Source of the DNA: Serpula lacrymans var. lacrymans S7.9
Taxonomy: Eukaryota > Basidiomycota > Agaricomycetes > Boletales > Serpulaceae
Direction of reading: 5' to 3'
Length of the DNA stretch: 64,000 nucleotides
Assembly (NCBI RefSeq): GCF_000218685.1
Contig: NW_006763305.1
Coordinates: 187,762 to 251,761, forward strand
Both the position numbers and the translations under genes were made by a program. This document shows, in pieces, positions 35,396 to 49,199 of this stretch. The notes beneath the pieces are model-generated. The model worked only from the letters and a program-made list of their open reading frames with translations, searched no databases and was not told the DNA's origin. Position 1 is the stretch's first letter; every line of letters begins with the position of its first letter.

Positions 35396-35591
35396 GAGCC
35401 ACGGGTTAGTCTGCCTTGCTTACCTAATTCAATATACGATGACAGTCGATCATATCTTGCAGCCACGGGTTGGAACTCGTACCTTGGCTGGAACCCTTTC
35501 ATGCCTGTGGTGCTGAGTATTTGCGATGACTGAGCTCACGTGCTTTCTTCTGTAGCCGAGACGCGGTGTCGCCACTATTGTACGCGCTATT

Positions 35592-37698
35592 ATGCTTGCT
35601 GCGACATCTCACACATCTTACACTGACATTTCTTTCTTTTCACACCTGAGCGCCCCGATGTCTGGCGCGTCAATGACCACGGTATCTGTAACCACGCGTA
35701 AAGCGTGGAAAGCGCAGATGCAGGAAACGCAGCACCAGTCTGAACACATACTCCAAGACGCCACCGTGCCCGTCCCACCCACTACAGAATCCACAAACAC
35801 ATACAGGGAGCACCATGAGACAGATATTGACACTGATAATGTCGTTAAACCGGTAAAGAAACCTCGCATCTCACCCCCTCTAAAGACTGTCAGATCAACC
35901 ACGAAGAGAAAGAAAACAAGGCCTCATTCTGGATCTTCAAGTTCCTCACGGGCGTCAAGTCGGCAGCGTACGCTGCTCCCTGAACCTGAGTCCATCTACA
36001 GATGTAGTCGGTCGCGCTCTACTTCTTCGTTTCCCTCTGCTACAGAAAACCATGTGCATCGCCAGTGTTGGACAGAAGAAGGTGGCACTCCAGGCCCCGA
36101 TTTCGTGAGCTCTGAGGTCGTGGTTAGAGATCTCATGCGGACATATAAAGGCTGTAAGTGTTCAAGGGCATGTTGTCCTCTCGAAGTGCCTAACTCATCC
36201 TTATCTCAGATTTCAAAAATTTAGATGATCCTGAGGATACTTCTTTTGAGCCCCATCCGACCAATTACCCAGTTACCAAACTTGAGTACCCAAATAACGA
36301 TGCTTGTGAAAGGTAGATGTGTGCCATCTTTTTTCCCCCTTGGATACATCTTCTTATATCCTATTACCTTCATCTTTTAGCTTCATTCTACTTACTCCCA
36401 AGGATAAAAATCATTATGACCCCATCATGTGCCTAGAACTCTCATTACACGCTATCATCAAATGTAAGGATTCATTTTTTGAAAGAATCTTTTCTGACCT
36501 CGTATCAGCTTATTTGACACCCGCACAACAGTCCCTCTTTGGAACATTCCCAGATGCCATGTTCTCGGATACCTCGTCACCCACCCCTTCCCCTCCCTCA
36601 TCTTCCATAGATCTCCCACAGGATGCGAGCACTGAAAACTCTACTCTTCCAGTCCCTCCAGTCACTGACTCTGATAGACCCGATCACCTGAAATTATTTC
36701 AGCGTGCACTTCGTCGACGCGACGGCCTTCTTTTCCAGAAAACTATGACTGATATCAATCACCTCTTGAGAACGCTCAAATATCCTCCTCTTCCAACCGA
36801 CCCTTTCGCCTCTAGCCCAAATAATATATTTCGAGAAACTGTCAAAACTTGGACATCTGGTATTCCCTATGATGTTCTCACACGAATAATTGATGAAACG
36901 TATCAGCGATCCGTTGGTCCCCATGTCCATACATTGAATCGATACTCAGCATTCTCCTCAGAAGTATATGGCGAACTCATGCCATCGCTTACATCCGAAA
37001 TCATCTCTCTTACTGGAATAAATACGAATTCTCTACTTATTGACCTTGGCTCCGGCGTTGGCAACGTCGTTATGCAAGCGAGTTTGCAAAGTGGCTGCCG
37101 AAGTTTTGGCATTGAGCTCATGCAGGCACCTGCTAAGATAGCCAAAGAACAGCTACAGCAGTTTAAAACGCGTTGTCGAATGTGGGGAGTTTCCATGGGC
37201 GAAGTTGAGTTAGAGGAAGGCGACATGTTAACTAGTGCAAGAGTGACAGAGCTTCTGCCCCAAGCTGACGTTGTTTTGGTCAATAACAAGGTTTTTTTGC
37301 AATCTTGTGCGTATTGCTGTGTTTTTGGGAGTATGTCTGACCTGAGTTTGTATCTCAGTGAACGAGGCTCTTCGTCCGAGGTTTCTCGACCTCAAAGAGG
37401 GAGCTATTGTCGTTTCGTTAAAACCCTTCGTGTCATCACTAAATGCACGCGTCACTGAACGGAATGTAGGTCATCGAAACCTTACCAGAGTTGACTATCT
37501 AACCAGGTCGTACGTGCTTAGGTGGATGATATCAGTGCGATTTTCGAGGTGGTTGAGCGTCAATATCGGTCTGGCGGTGTCTCGTGGGGAAGCAATAGTG
37601 GATGCTACTATCTACATCGGGTGGACCGTGCAGGTTATGCTGGAATCAGACAGCGCTTTGAAGAATCGCGAGCTAGAAGCAGTCGCTCAAGACGCTAG
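35592..37698 (+). CDS. DOT1: Dot1-type histone H3 lysine-79 methyltransferase
   Basis: Nuclear SAM-dependent non-SET methyltransferase of H3K79. The N-terminal exon is basic and Ser/Thr-rich (KRKKTRPHSGSSSSSRASSR), as in fungal Dot1 DNA-binding tails. The catalytic part runs from about 36830: NNIFRETVKTWTSGIPYDVL, YSAFSSEVYGELMPSL, SAM-binding LIDLGSGVGNVVMQASL (37034), GIELMQAPAKIAKEQL, LEEGDML, VVLVNNKVF, an intron with GTGCGT donor near 37305, then NEALRPRFLDLKEGAIVVSLKPF. The last exon carries SGGVSWGSNSGCYYLHR and ends SRSRR-stop at 37698. Introns near 36154-36209, 36313-36379, 37305-37359 and 37466-37510. Start: ATG 35592 is given; an in-frame ATG at 35658 is equally plausible, because the first 22 codons are pyrimidine-rich like a leader. 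The gene lies directly next to the repeat island. Confidence 0.9.
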
Positions 37699-38110
37699 TA
37701 TGGTTAGGGATTGCTTGGAGGGCTAGGTTGGCCCACACTGGGAGACAGTAAGGGTTCCTGTTCAAATCCCATTTTCACTTATCTTTACTCTATTACCAAA
37801 TACCACAAGCTCAGCACTGTTCATGTACACAACTTTGAGGATCATCCACAGTAGTATTTTGTATGCATATTAAATGATTACCTGACCATAGTTTTTGGGT
37901 GTTACGGTTACTTATCCACTTCCATTACTATACTGTTATTGTTGTTGTTGTTGTTGTTGTTGTTTTGCTTTGCGCCACGGTTCTATACGAATCTTGAATC
38001 AGATGTATGTCATTCTATGCTCTCGTGGCAATCACCACACTACAGGTAGTGGTATATACATATTGGCGCTTTAGTCGCATGAAGCTATTCAGTCTTGCAT
38101 TGTCTACGCC
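37699..38110. other. DOT1-ARP5 intergenic region
   Basis: About 410 bp, no gene. It contains the GTT microsatellite at 37938-37966 and should hold the ARP5 promoter. Confidence 0.5.
37938..37966. repeat. (GTT)n microsatellite
   Basis: About nine GTT units in a row between the DOT1 stop and the ARP5 start. Confidence 0.9.
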
Positions 38111-40983
38111 ATGACGGACAACCACAGGACCACCTACATCCCTGCGAACCTGCTGCCAGTTGTGGTCCCCCCAGACTCCTACGACGACTTTCGGTCCAAA
38201 AGTACTCCTCTTATCATTGACAACGGGTCGACCAACATACGCTTTGGTTTCTCCACCGCCTCTTCCCCTCACTCAAACCTGAATGTCGTCGCCAAATACA
38301 AAGAACGAAAATATAATAAGCCTCTACTCTTGTTCGGTGATGCCATCGACGCGGAAAGCGGAGCCAAAGGACAGGCAAGAACTCCATGGGAGGGGGATGT
38401 GCTACTCAATTTCGATGCACTAGTGCGTTCTACTCTACACTCTTTCTACGGGTTTGAACAGTTTTCGTGGGTACACATAGGAGAATGCATTGGACTATGT
38501 TTTCATACGTCTTGGCATAGACACTTCATCGGTGGAACATCCGATATTGATGACTGAGAGGCTAAGTTCCTCATTGCACTCTCGAGCTTGTGTGTGAAAT
38601 CTCTCGTCTGGCACCAGCTTTCGCTGACAGTGTTGTATATGTTATAGTGACCTCAGAACTCATGTTCGAGCAGTATTCGGTACCCTCTGTGACATACTGC
38701 GTGGACTCCCTCATGTCCTTCTACCAGAACAACAAGCCAGGCTCTTCTGAACGTTTCACATCGGATGGTTTAGTCGTCTCATTCAACACGGCGTCAACTT
38801 CAGTCGTGCCGGTTGTGGAAGGTAGAGGTATTATGAGCCACGCTAAGCGGTCAGCGATATTCGTCTGCCGTCAATTCTCGCCTTCCTCACCTTTCTTCTG
38901 CATTCAGAATACCATGGGGCACGCAACAGTCAACCGACTATCTGCTAAAGCTCATACAACTAAAGTATCCAAGTTTCCCAACGCGGGTGACCTCAACACA
39001 AACCAATGTACTCACGTTTCTGATACCCGTTCGGATTGTATATTCACTGACGCGTTCTATAGTGGATGCTTCGCAACTTATGTGAATTCGCAACAGACTA
39101 CCCTGCCCTGCTGCGCTCTATGAAGAATCCGCTGCATTTACGCGAATCGGAATATATAGTTCAATTTCCATTTGCCATACCTATTGTGGAAGAAAAAACA
39201 GAGGAGGAGCTGACGCGGATAGCGGAGAAAAGGAAAGAGCAAGGCAAGAAGCTGCAGGAAATAGCGGCTAAGAATAGGATGGAGAAGGTAGTGTCCTCTT
39301 CTTCACTTTGAAACAGTTCTCATCACGCACTTCATAGTTAGTTCAAAAGGAAAATGACCTGCAATATCTCAACAACTTGAAGGAAGGCCGTTCAGATAAC
39401 AAGAGAGAGTGGATAGTAAGCTCTCAAGGCTACATATCCTGCTGCCCAAATTGACTGAGAGCCAATTAGAATACTCTTCAGTCCGAGGGTTTCGAAGACG
39501 AAGGAGCTCTGGATGATATTATAAAGAAATTGGAGCTCGATCTCAAACGAGCCCGAAAGAAAGAAGCGGATGGAGACGACAGTGTTGTGAGTAAATCCAC
39601 ATAATGGCCCCACTCTAGATTATAACCTTGAACCAGGAAGAACCATCATTTTCTCTCATTGAGGTTCCTGATGTTGAGGTAGGTTGTCATTACTCAGACC
39701 TATAACCAACTTGACGTGCTTTCTAGTTGGATGAAGAAGGTCTGAAGGAGAAGAAAAAGCAAAAGTTAATGAAGGCTGGGTTCGAGGCACGTGCCAGGGC
39801 TAGACGAGAGAAAGAGAAGGAAAGAGAAGAAAAAGAAGCTGATGAAAAGCGCGATGAAGAAGAACGGGAGAGAGACATTGGGAAATGGTCAGGTAAACTA
39901 CGACAAGAACAAGAGGTGAGACCAGATATTTCTGCTACCATCATGCTGCTGATGAATTTTATCAGGCAATCATGAATAGGATTAAGGATAGAAATCGACG
40001 AAAAGCTGCGTTAAGTGACAGAAAAAGCGCAGCGGCTCAGGCGAGGATGAAGAGCATTGCAACGTTAGCTGCTGATGACCGAGTTCCGAAAAAGAAGCGG
40101 AAAACTGGAGCAGGTATGTACTCTCACTTTCATATTTGTCTGTTGTATTTATTTTGCTTTTCATAGAGGATATGTTTGGGGCAGATGATGAGGACTGGGC
40201 GATCTACCGCAAGATTGTATGTTGTTGTCTATTCACAAATTAAGGCATACTCATCGACCTGTGATAGAATACGGCGGCGGCATCGTCAGACGAGGAAGAT
40301 GACATAAATCAGTTACAGACAATCGAGCTTAAGCTCTTGGCTCATGATCCAACTTTCACCACTGAACACACACATGCTTCGATAGCCTCACAGCGATCCG
40401 CCCTCATTTCAGCGTTTAGGCCTCGATATGAAGAAGGTGATATTGAAGGTGTGTTCTGCAAGCATCGTTGTGTTTGATTAAGATTTGACCATAATGAAAA
40501 TAACAGGTAATACCCGAATACATCTCAACACTGAGAGATGGCGGGTATGCGAAGCGTACTTCTCACCTGGAATGGCTGGTGTCGACTCTGCAGGTGTGGG
40601 AGAAGTGATCCAGAATGTATTAGCACGATTTTCAAACAGCGATAAAGCACGCTTAGTGAAGGTTAGTATAGCTCTCTTGCCTTACAAACTCAACATATCC
40701 ATAATGCCTCCGACCTTAGAACGTTTTCGTGACCGGATCTCCTTCAAAGCTCCCCGGCCTAATACCCAAATTACATGCCACTCTACGGCCCATCTTGCCA
40801 CCAGAAATGCCGTTGGAGATTATAAGAGCAGTTGATCCAGAGATTGACGCTTGGAAAGGTATGGCAGCCTTCGCTAACACCGAGGAGTTCGAGCGTGTTG
40901 GAGTCACAAAGGCAGAATATGAGGAATGGGGCGGAGAAACGATCAGGAGATGGTGGGGAGGGAACTGGAATTCATCCATGTAG
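38111..40983 (+). CDS. ARP5: Actin-related protein Arp5 (INO80 complex subunit)
   Basis: Nuclear actin-fold subunit that, with Ies6, couples the INO80 remodeller to nucleosomes. The start MTDNHRTTYIPANLLP leads to the actin nucleotide-site segment PLIIDNGSTNIRFGFS. It continues with ENALDYVFIRLGID, HPILMTERL, a second phosphate loop region SDGLVVSFNTASTSVVPVVEG, and SEYIVQFPFAIPIVEE. The Arp5-specific charged insertion follows (about 39180-40120; EEELTRIAEKRKEQGK, FEARARARREKEKE, KKRKTGA). The actin fold resumes with NTERWRVCEAYFSPGMAG, NVFVTGSPSKLPG and ending WWGGNWNSSM-stop. About eleven introns are inferred, several very short exons among them. Length is about 720 aa, as expected for Arp5. 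It ends 126 bp from the convergent Rab gene. Confidence 0.9.
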
Positions 40984-41109
40984 TCTTGCCAATGCACGTA
41001 CAGGACAATAGTACAATATGGCTGCAGGTGAGTAGCAGAAAGCAGAAAAAATATCAAAACAGCCAAGTGGCGTTCGTCTACATGACATGTACAGAACGCG
41101 AGGTACCAT

Positions 41110-42021
<912 letters not shown>

Positions 42022-42297
42022 GCTGAGAACTGGAAAGAGGTAAGATGGAATAAAGAAATCAAGGATAAGGACATTGGAGTCTTACAGGAGTATACTGGAT
42101 TATCTGCACGATGGTGAGTAGCGTGCTGTCCTCGAATACCATCCCGCACCAGAACAGCCCATTAACACTTCCAACTCCGCAGTCATTACGTAACCTTATT
42201 ATGCTTAGCGCTTAGCTCCCAGAAAAATACATTACAAGACTTCACTTTTAATGCTATACATATTCTAAAGACACCAACATACAATATAGCGACCTTG

Positions 42298-45030
42298 TCA
42301 TAGAAAGGCTTTTGCTTGCAGATTCCATATCTTTGCATAGTGACCTCCCTTCTTCAAAAGCTCGTCATGTGTGCCTTCTTCTTCTATCACAGAGTCGTTC
42401 ATATACCTAACAAAATTGGGTAAGGCCATTATTGGTCAAGGAACGGTGTCAGGTATCTTACAATATCAGATCAGCGTGGCGCGTCAAATTTCCAAAACGA
42501 TGTGACGAGAACACCATCGTTTTATTACCACGTAATGCTCTCAGTCTTTCAAATAGATCTTGAATATGGATCAGAAACAGCATGTACACGAAAGCTATAC
42601 AAACGGACTCACCGTGTTCAGCCGTGGGATCTAGAGATGCACTGGGCTCGTCAAAAAGTAAGAGACCCACTGAAGGCTCGGAACCAGAAATTAGTGATCG
42701 CATGAATGTGCGAGACCTGTGGATGTTTGTTAGCTGGATGATCAAGGCCGGTCAGAGCATTGAAAACCTTACACAGCTAGTCGTTGCATCTGGCCACCAC
42801 TCAGTGTTGCTGAACTGGTAGACTGCATTCTCCCTGCACCGCGTACATGGCTGTAATCGACCGGTCTGCCAAACAGTGACGTGGTCCCTTCGGGAAGACT
42901 CGAGTAATAATCATGGACCGGTCGATCAAGGTATGTATCAAAACCGTCCGGAAGACGATTGACAAATTCTTCTGCTCCTCCTAACCTTGCGGCTTCACGT
43001 ATCTTGTCATCGTCGAGTGCATGAGTGGGATCACCAAGGCCGATGTTCTCTTTTATCTGATAGAAACAGACATAAGCATACGAAGAGAGTAAGATGGGAA
43101 AAAAACATACGGATAGTGGAAAGTGCGTGTAATCCTGGAAAAGCATAGACATCGCACGGCGTAGATCCACAAGCTTCAAAGTGCGTATATCTCTACCGTC
43201 CAGAAGGATCTCTCCTTCGAGAGGATCGTATATGCGCGCGATCAGTTTTAGTATTGTGCTCTTTCCAGAGCCGTTCACACCCACGATAACCTGGATGGAC
43301 TGTAAGGAGAGGTATACGAGCGCTTAGTGAAAAAAGCTCACACAGAGTTGTCCTGGGTTCAATTTGAACGACACATTGTGGAGAGCATATTTTTCAGCGT
43401 CAGTGTACTTAAAGGAAACGTTTCTGTACATGTTTTGTTAAGCACCGATGTAGGATGGTAGATGAATTGATATCGTACCTAAATTCGATTAAAATACCAG
43501 AGTCTAAGGTTCTTGAATTTTCTGGGAATGGCTCTTTGCCATCCAAAATCCGATTTGGTATATGGGCAATTTCGTAGAGTTTGCGGACACTTGAGTACTG
43601 CTCGGCAAGAGAGAATGATTCACCAAAAAACTGGAATAAGCTCGAGCTGAATGAGCTCGATGCCTGGTTTATGAGAGTCAACGAGGCGAGGGAAAGAGGT
43701 ATGGAGGCAGGATATTGAACAGCCCGCAGAGTGAACACGATCTATATCTAAACTTTAGAACTTTGATTCCGCCAGGCCCTATTGAAACGGCTCACCTGAG
43801 GCAATTCTCGTAGAGGCTCTTTGAGGATTGATGCAAACGTCAGTCTATCCCGTACAGCATACAGTCTGCGCATTTCATGGAAGTCGCCTGCATCATCACC
43901 CACACGACTGGTGGAGTCCCGAAATTCTAAATAAAAGTTCACGTATCGGTAGAGTATCAAGACGAGTGTACCCACGAGAGGTCATATATTCTGACATATT
44001 CCCAGCGACGACTTCTTTGCGATGAGAAGCGTCATTAATAACTTGCTTTAAGCCTTGCATTCTAACGTAATCGGTGTTCTTCGTCGTTGCTGCCCAGACT
44101 GAGAGAAATGGGCATTACACAAAGCATGGAGCATGAGCAGAAGACTTAGATACCTGAAGTATTGAAGACAGAGCGTTTCATACTATACCACTGGAATACA
44201 GATTGCGAGAAACTCAGTACAGCCAGCAGAGGACCATCTCGCTGATCACGTAGAACAGCAAATAATACTGACAGTTGCGATATCAGGCGAAGTGCAATGG
44301 TGAAAACTGTAGAGGTCATTTGAATTGTTTCCCATGCGACGCTAGAGTTCCAGGAAGTGGACCAAGCTGCTTCAAGCTGTCTCTGAACAGCGGGATCTTC
44401 ATAAGTAGGCACATCTAGACGGGCCATAGAGTGGTAGATGTGAGTAGAATAATATTGTTTGATGCGCATGTTAAGAGGGAGCGCCAAACGGCCCCGTGCA
44501 TACTGTAGCAAACGTGATGCTATTGTGCAAGCAATCCTTCCTGCAGCGACGTGCAAAAGCAGCTGTTTATCAACATCTCGCTTCTCGACGGCAATTTCTA
44601 CCTGAAATTATATTACGGTAAGAGTATGAACCATGCGATATTGTGGAATGACGCACCAATTGAAGGAGTTGACCGGAATACCTTGAGCATAAATTTAGCA
44701 CTGGTATGGAAGACAATTAGGATGACATTACCACAGGGAGATTGCGGGAATCAGAGCGGCTACGATTTCTGCTATCATATAAAAAGACAAGAAAATCCAA
44801 CAGCGAGGAATGCTGGTGATGTCTTTGATCATTTGCCAGACATATGGTATACTATGGGACATCTGCAAGACTGTTTCCAGCCTGGACGAGCCCGGAATGC
44901 GTGCCAGTTCTGGGTGTTTTTCTTCATAAAGGTCCCAGACGCCAATGCGAGTGTGTTTGACGTTGCGGACGTCCTCCGGGTCGAATCTTCCTGGAGCTGT
45001 ACTACGGCCTCCGCGTTTTCGTTTTGCCAT
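42298..45030 (-). CDS. Half-size ABC transporter (ABCB/MsbA-like)
   Basis: Membrane exporter with one transmembrane and one nucleotide-binding domain; the substrate is unknown. The basic start MAKRKRGGRSTAPGR is followed by transmembrane exons (FLSFYMIAEIVAALIPAIS near 44750; further hydrophobic stretches 44330-43410). The nucleotide-binding domain has Walker A GVNGSGKSTI (about 43280), Q loop MLFQDY, signature ATLSGGQMQRLAV (about 42800), Walker B LLLFDEPSASLD and H loop SSHRFGNLTRHA. It ends with EEEGTHDELLKKGGHYAKIW and FL-stop at 42298. An unusual insertion of about 35 residues (HDYYSSLPEGTTSLFGRPVD...) lies before the signature motif. About 750 aa with some ten introns. No mitochondrial presequence is obvious. 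It is divergent from NIC96 with 240 bp between ATGs. Confidence 0.8.
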
Positions 45031-45270
45031 GTCAGGAATATCAGTCGTACCAGTGCAATATGCGTGTCAGGTCGTGAAATAGGTTCGTAAGTGGATGGTG
45101 GAAAGATAGCAAGGAAGTTGAATAGAGCCTCTATACCTGGACTGCAACCGTGACTGTGCCGCGGTCACGTCGTGTAAAAGGTAAGAGAGCTGGATGCCAG
45201 ATTAGGACACCGCAGGGCGCGTTGAACCTAAGGCTTTTCTTTTGTCGCGCCACAGACGTTTGCAGCAAAC
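45031..45270. promoter_or_regulatory. Shared divergent promoter of ABC transporter and NIC96
   Basis: 240 bp separate the divergent start codons. No TATA is evident. A bidirectional promoter is inferred from spacing. Confidence 0.45.
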
Positions 45271-48200
45271 ATGGCCTCAGACCTGTCCTCGCTGCTGAAC
45301 TCATCCAGAGCCTTGAATTCGCATTTGACAAGGCCAGATCTCCCCTCAGTAAACCTTTCCCTTGACCAGATCGAAGCTCAGTCTCGTCGTCTCGTTTCTC
45401 GACAGCCAGGAGCTTCAAATGACACCGATCGCGCGTATGTCCATGGCGTACACTCATTTCAGCATTTCACTAATAATGATAATACAGGAATTATTTGTTG
45501 GCACAGGCCCATGTCGATGCTTCAGCTCTAGCAAGTTCAATCGCCCATTTGAACACCTCGACTACCTTCTCTCCTCTCCAACCACTCCAAGACACCGATG
45601 TAGCAGGTTACCTTCGCCACGCACATGAGCAAAACCTCATATCGACTATAGAGGAGGGAAGGAAGGAGACACAGGAAGATTTCTACCGTCTGCTCGAAGA
45701 ACGTAGTAGACGCGACTGGGAGGCCAAGAAGAGAAGAGTCTTTGAGGAACTGGGTGGACGTGTATACAATGACAACAAACTGTCTGCAGAAATGAAGAAG
45801 AGCTTCTATAGCAAAGGTAACTTGTCGGCGAGTATACTCCTTTTACACTCCAAGTGCTGCAGTCATTTGAATTGGGTCATGGGACATAGGCAACAAGCAC
45901 TACACCAAGTTTGACTTTGCAAATGCAGAGCAAGATGATGGCTTACGATCGTGTCATCGGCGAACTCAACTCTGCACGGTTAAACGGAGTATCCTATCCT
46001 GTTGTTCACTCGCTCATGCAAGCTGCTTCCTCCCTGAACGTGGATGTAAGTCGGTGTCCTTCCCAGAATGACTCAAAACTCATCTTCAACAGGCGTCTTC
46101 CGCACAAATGGTGCAAAATTTCCACATTCTCTCCAAAATCACTGCAGAGCCTCCAGCTCTCCCCCCTGTAGAACATGCCGGTGCTCATATACTTAATGCT
46201 CCCCTATTTGAGCGCAAGTACGCGAAGGTTTACCTTGGGGATCCCGAGTCTCGTGAAGCCATATCTCTCCGAAACCAAATCACCAAAGGTGCTAGGGAAG
46301 CACTTGAAGACCAATATTGGGACATTGTGGAACGCACGGTTACGGCACGCCCACTGGAAGCTCGACTGGGCGGTGATCCAAGTGTTGCTAACAAAGTTCG
46401 AGCTTTCCTCCTGGTACGTTACTACAAGAATGGCCAATGGGAAGATCGTATAGAGGTGACCATCTTTCTTCCTCGTGACGAAATAGTATGATACTGATAT
46501 TTCGGCAAAAGTTGGTAGCTGGTCAGCCTCTTTGGGCTAGGCTTTTCTGTCTTGTGCGGTCGGGTCACGCACAAGAAGCGTTAGATGAAGCACTTCGCTA
46601 TCAACAGGCTATTGAGCATCGTGAAGCTAGCTTTGTCAACCATTTCCAGTCTTGGATCGGATCACCAGATAGGCGGTAAGGATCATTTTCTTTGAAGGTT
46701 GAAGCATGGTTACTAACTCACTTTTACGCAGACTACCAAAACCACATCGAGATCATCTTCAATCTGTGTACAATGCACACATGCTCCATTCGGCCACCGC
46801 TGATCCGTTTAAGCTCGCGCTTTATAAATTAATGGGTAGACTGGAGCCTTCACGACGAAGTGTCCCTAATGTTACAACCACTACCGAAGATTGGTTGTGG
46901 TTCCAGCTTTCTATGGTAAGCTCACATTTTTGTCGAAAAATAATATCATCATTCGCGACCTATAGGTCGATGAAAATGAGGAAGGTGGGCTACGCGGCCT
47001 TGCTGAGGTTTTGTTGAGCTATGGCGAACGACACTTTAATGGGTCTGCTAACCAAAAAGGATCTAAGAAGGGTGTCTGGGCTGGTGTACTTCTGATCTGT
47101 GGCCAGTTTGAAAGGGTAATTGTCTAAATGCGTCGATGATTGACCCGGTTAACGTATTTGCAGGCCGTTGCTTCTCTATGGGAACATCAAGAAACAGAGA
47201 TTGAAGCTGTACATCTTGCCATCGGCCTTGCTTATCACGGGCTACTGCGTGTACCATCTCGTGCTGAGACGTCTGATATGAATCCTCGTGCGTCCACTTC
47301 CTGTGCATGTTCCTAATGAGGGAGGGTCTCACAAATGTGCTACAGTGACATTATCACCAATTAATCCTCCAGCACTCAGTCTTTCTACGCTAATATGGCG
47401 TTATGTGCGCCAGTTTGTGAAGATGGATGCCAAGGAAGCTCTGCAATATGTCTACTGCGTATGTCTGACGGCAGACCAAAGTGGTGGTGTAGGTAAAGAA
47501 AACCTGGAGAGTGCCTGGGAGCTCGTAAGACGGATTCTTGTATTAGCACATTCTGGTCCAGTTTGGGAGGACCTTGTGGGTGGGTTCAGACCAGATGGCA
47601 CGAGATTTGTGAGTATTGACTCAGTATGCATGCTCCCGTGGTGCTCAGGGCTATCCTTTATTTATTTCCAATAACAGAGTGGCGTCGTCGAACAGGGAGC
47701 CGCTCTCCTGCACCTGCAGAACAATGCACAGTACAGAGAACATATCTTGATTCGTACTGCCAAAAACTCTGAAGAAAATGACCGTATCCCGGAGGCTATT
47801 AAATTGTATAATCTTGCTGGTGACTACTCGACTGTCACTGCATGCCTCGCACAAGCTCTAGGAAATACACTTGCTGCGCTAAGCGGGGAAGGTGAAAAGA
47901 GCAGAGAGATAGAGCGGACTGCGATGGAAATTTTGAAGCACTATGAACGAAACAACCGAGCGGTAGGCAAAGATAGAGATGCAGCTATTCGTCTTCTTCG
48001 GGTGAGGGAAGCCATGGATGCTAAGAGCGCAGGGCGTGCCGACGTCGCACTGGAGGTATGTTCTTTCTTGGGATTGTCAAGTTTCACAGCACGTTTAATC
48101 AATGAACACACATAGGTCATGGAGTCAACAGGGCTTATTCCTCTGGAAGGCGATGTTGCCAAGATCACGAGAAAAGCAGAAGAGTTCAAGGATCTCCATG

Positions 48201-48489
48201 ATGCCTTGCAGCGTAATCTACAAACATATCTACCGCTGACGATGGATGCGCTCGCCGCTTTGCATCAAGCAATCAAAAGTTCTGCTGTCTCAGATGTTAC
48301 TCGAGATATGGTAAGTCGTCGCCTGATGCTTTCCATATTTCTACTAATCATGTAACCAATAACCAGACACTAACATCCTTGAGGAAGAAGTCGAGATCTC
48401 TGATAATATTTGCTGGCATCCTCAAGTATCGCATGTCGCCAGACATTTATTCATATTTGGCAAGATTGGATGTCGAGATTGCTCTGTAA
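45271..48489 (+). CDS. NIC96: Nucleoporin Nic96/Nup93
   Basis: Linker scaffold of the nuclear pore inner ring. The start MASDLSSLLNSSRALNSHL has a short N-terminal helix region, then ANYLLAQAHVDASALASSI and AGYLRHAHEQNLISTIEEGR. The alpha-helical solenoid continues through KKSFYSKG, MMAYDRVIGELNSARLNG, WDIVERTVTARPLEARLGG, SGHAQEALDEAL, KLALYKLMGRLEPSRR, GQFERAVASLWEH, RYVRQFVKMDAKEALQYVY, RIPEAIKLYNLAGDYSTV and TSLRKKSRSLIIFAGILKYR, ending DVEIAL-stop at 48489. About ten short introns; roughly 830-860 aa, typical for Nic96. No disruption is noted. Confidence 0.9.
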
Positions 48490-48687
48490 TTTTTTTCTTC
48501 ATAGTATAATACCTACTGCTGCATACAGAGCTATCCTCGTCTAGCAATTCGAATCGACCTAAAACTGTCCATCTGTATCATTTGCCTCACACACTCTCGA
48601 CATAAGTAGCTATAGAGCAGCGTGATGCGGTTATTACCGTTGCGTTGACGCAAAATTAACATCATCCTCTATACAGCCTTCACAACA

Positions 48688-49079
48688 ATGAACGAACTTG
48701 ATCAATTGAATCAGAGTAAGGCAGGTGCACTCGGATTTTCCGACTATTACTAGCTATACTAGGACTCGTATTTCAAGTTTACGCGGCCAGTCACGGTGCT
48801 CTTGCAATTGGTCCTCCTGCTGTTATTGCGGTTTGTTGCACCACAGCTTCCTCAACTGTACTTCTTCCTGTTTCTCGGTGGGGAGTTGTTCTAGATACCT
48901 GGCAAATAACGTATCGACAACGTCCAGGTATGGGTTTGTGGACTCGGCCTATCTATCTATCTATAACGAAGGGGACGGTGGTCCTAAAAGTCGCGTGCGG
49001 CATACGTGGGAGCACGTTTTTTCGCTTAGTTTCGCTCGCGTGGTTTTCGGTTAGCAGTAGAGGGAAGGTAGTGCAGTAG
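48688..49079 (+). CDS. Possible small membrane protein, two exons
   Basis: Weak candidate. Exon 1 (48688-48715, MNELDQLNQ) joins exon 2 (48754-49079) through a 38-bp GT-AG intron, to give an open frame of 117 codons. The second exon begins with a hydrophobic stretch (ILGLVFQVYAASHGALAIG, AVIAVCCTTASSTVLL) and ends with a basic tail. No family is recognised. The intron is short for this genome and the tail borders the repeat island, so it may be a relic or non-coding. Confidence 0.3.
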
Positions 49080-49199
49080 TAACGAGTGTAGTGAAAATTG
49101 CAGCCACATTGAAAATTCTCACGTTTATAAGGACAGACAGCACAAGTTCACTGACTTCTGACTAAATAAAATTTGATCACTTTACTGTATTACTCTAAA

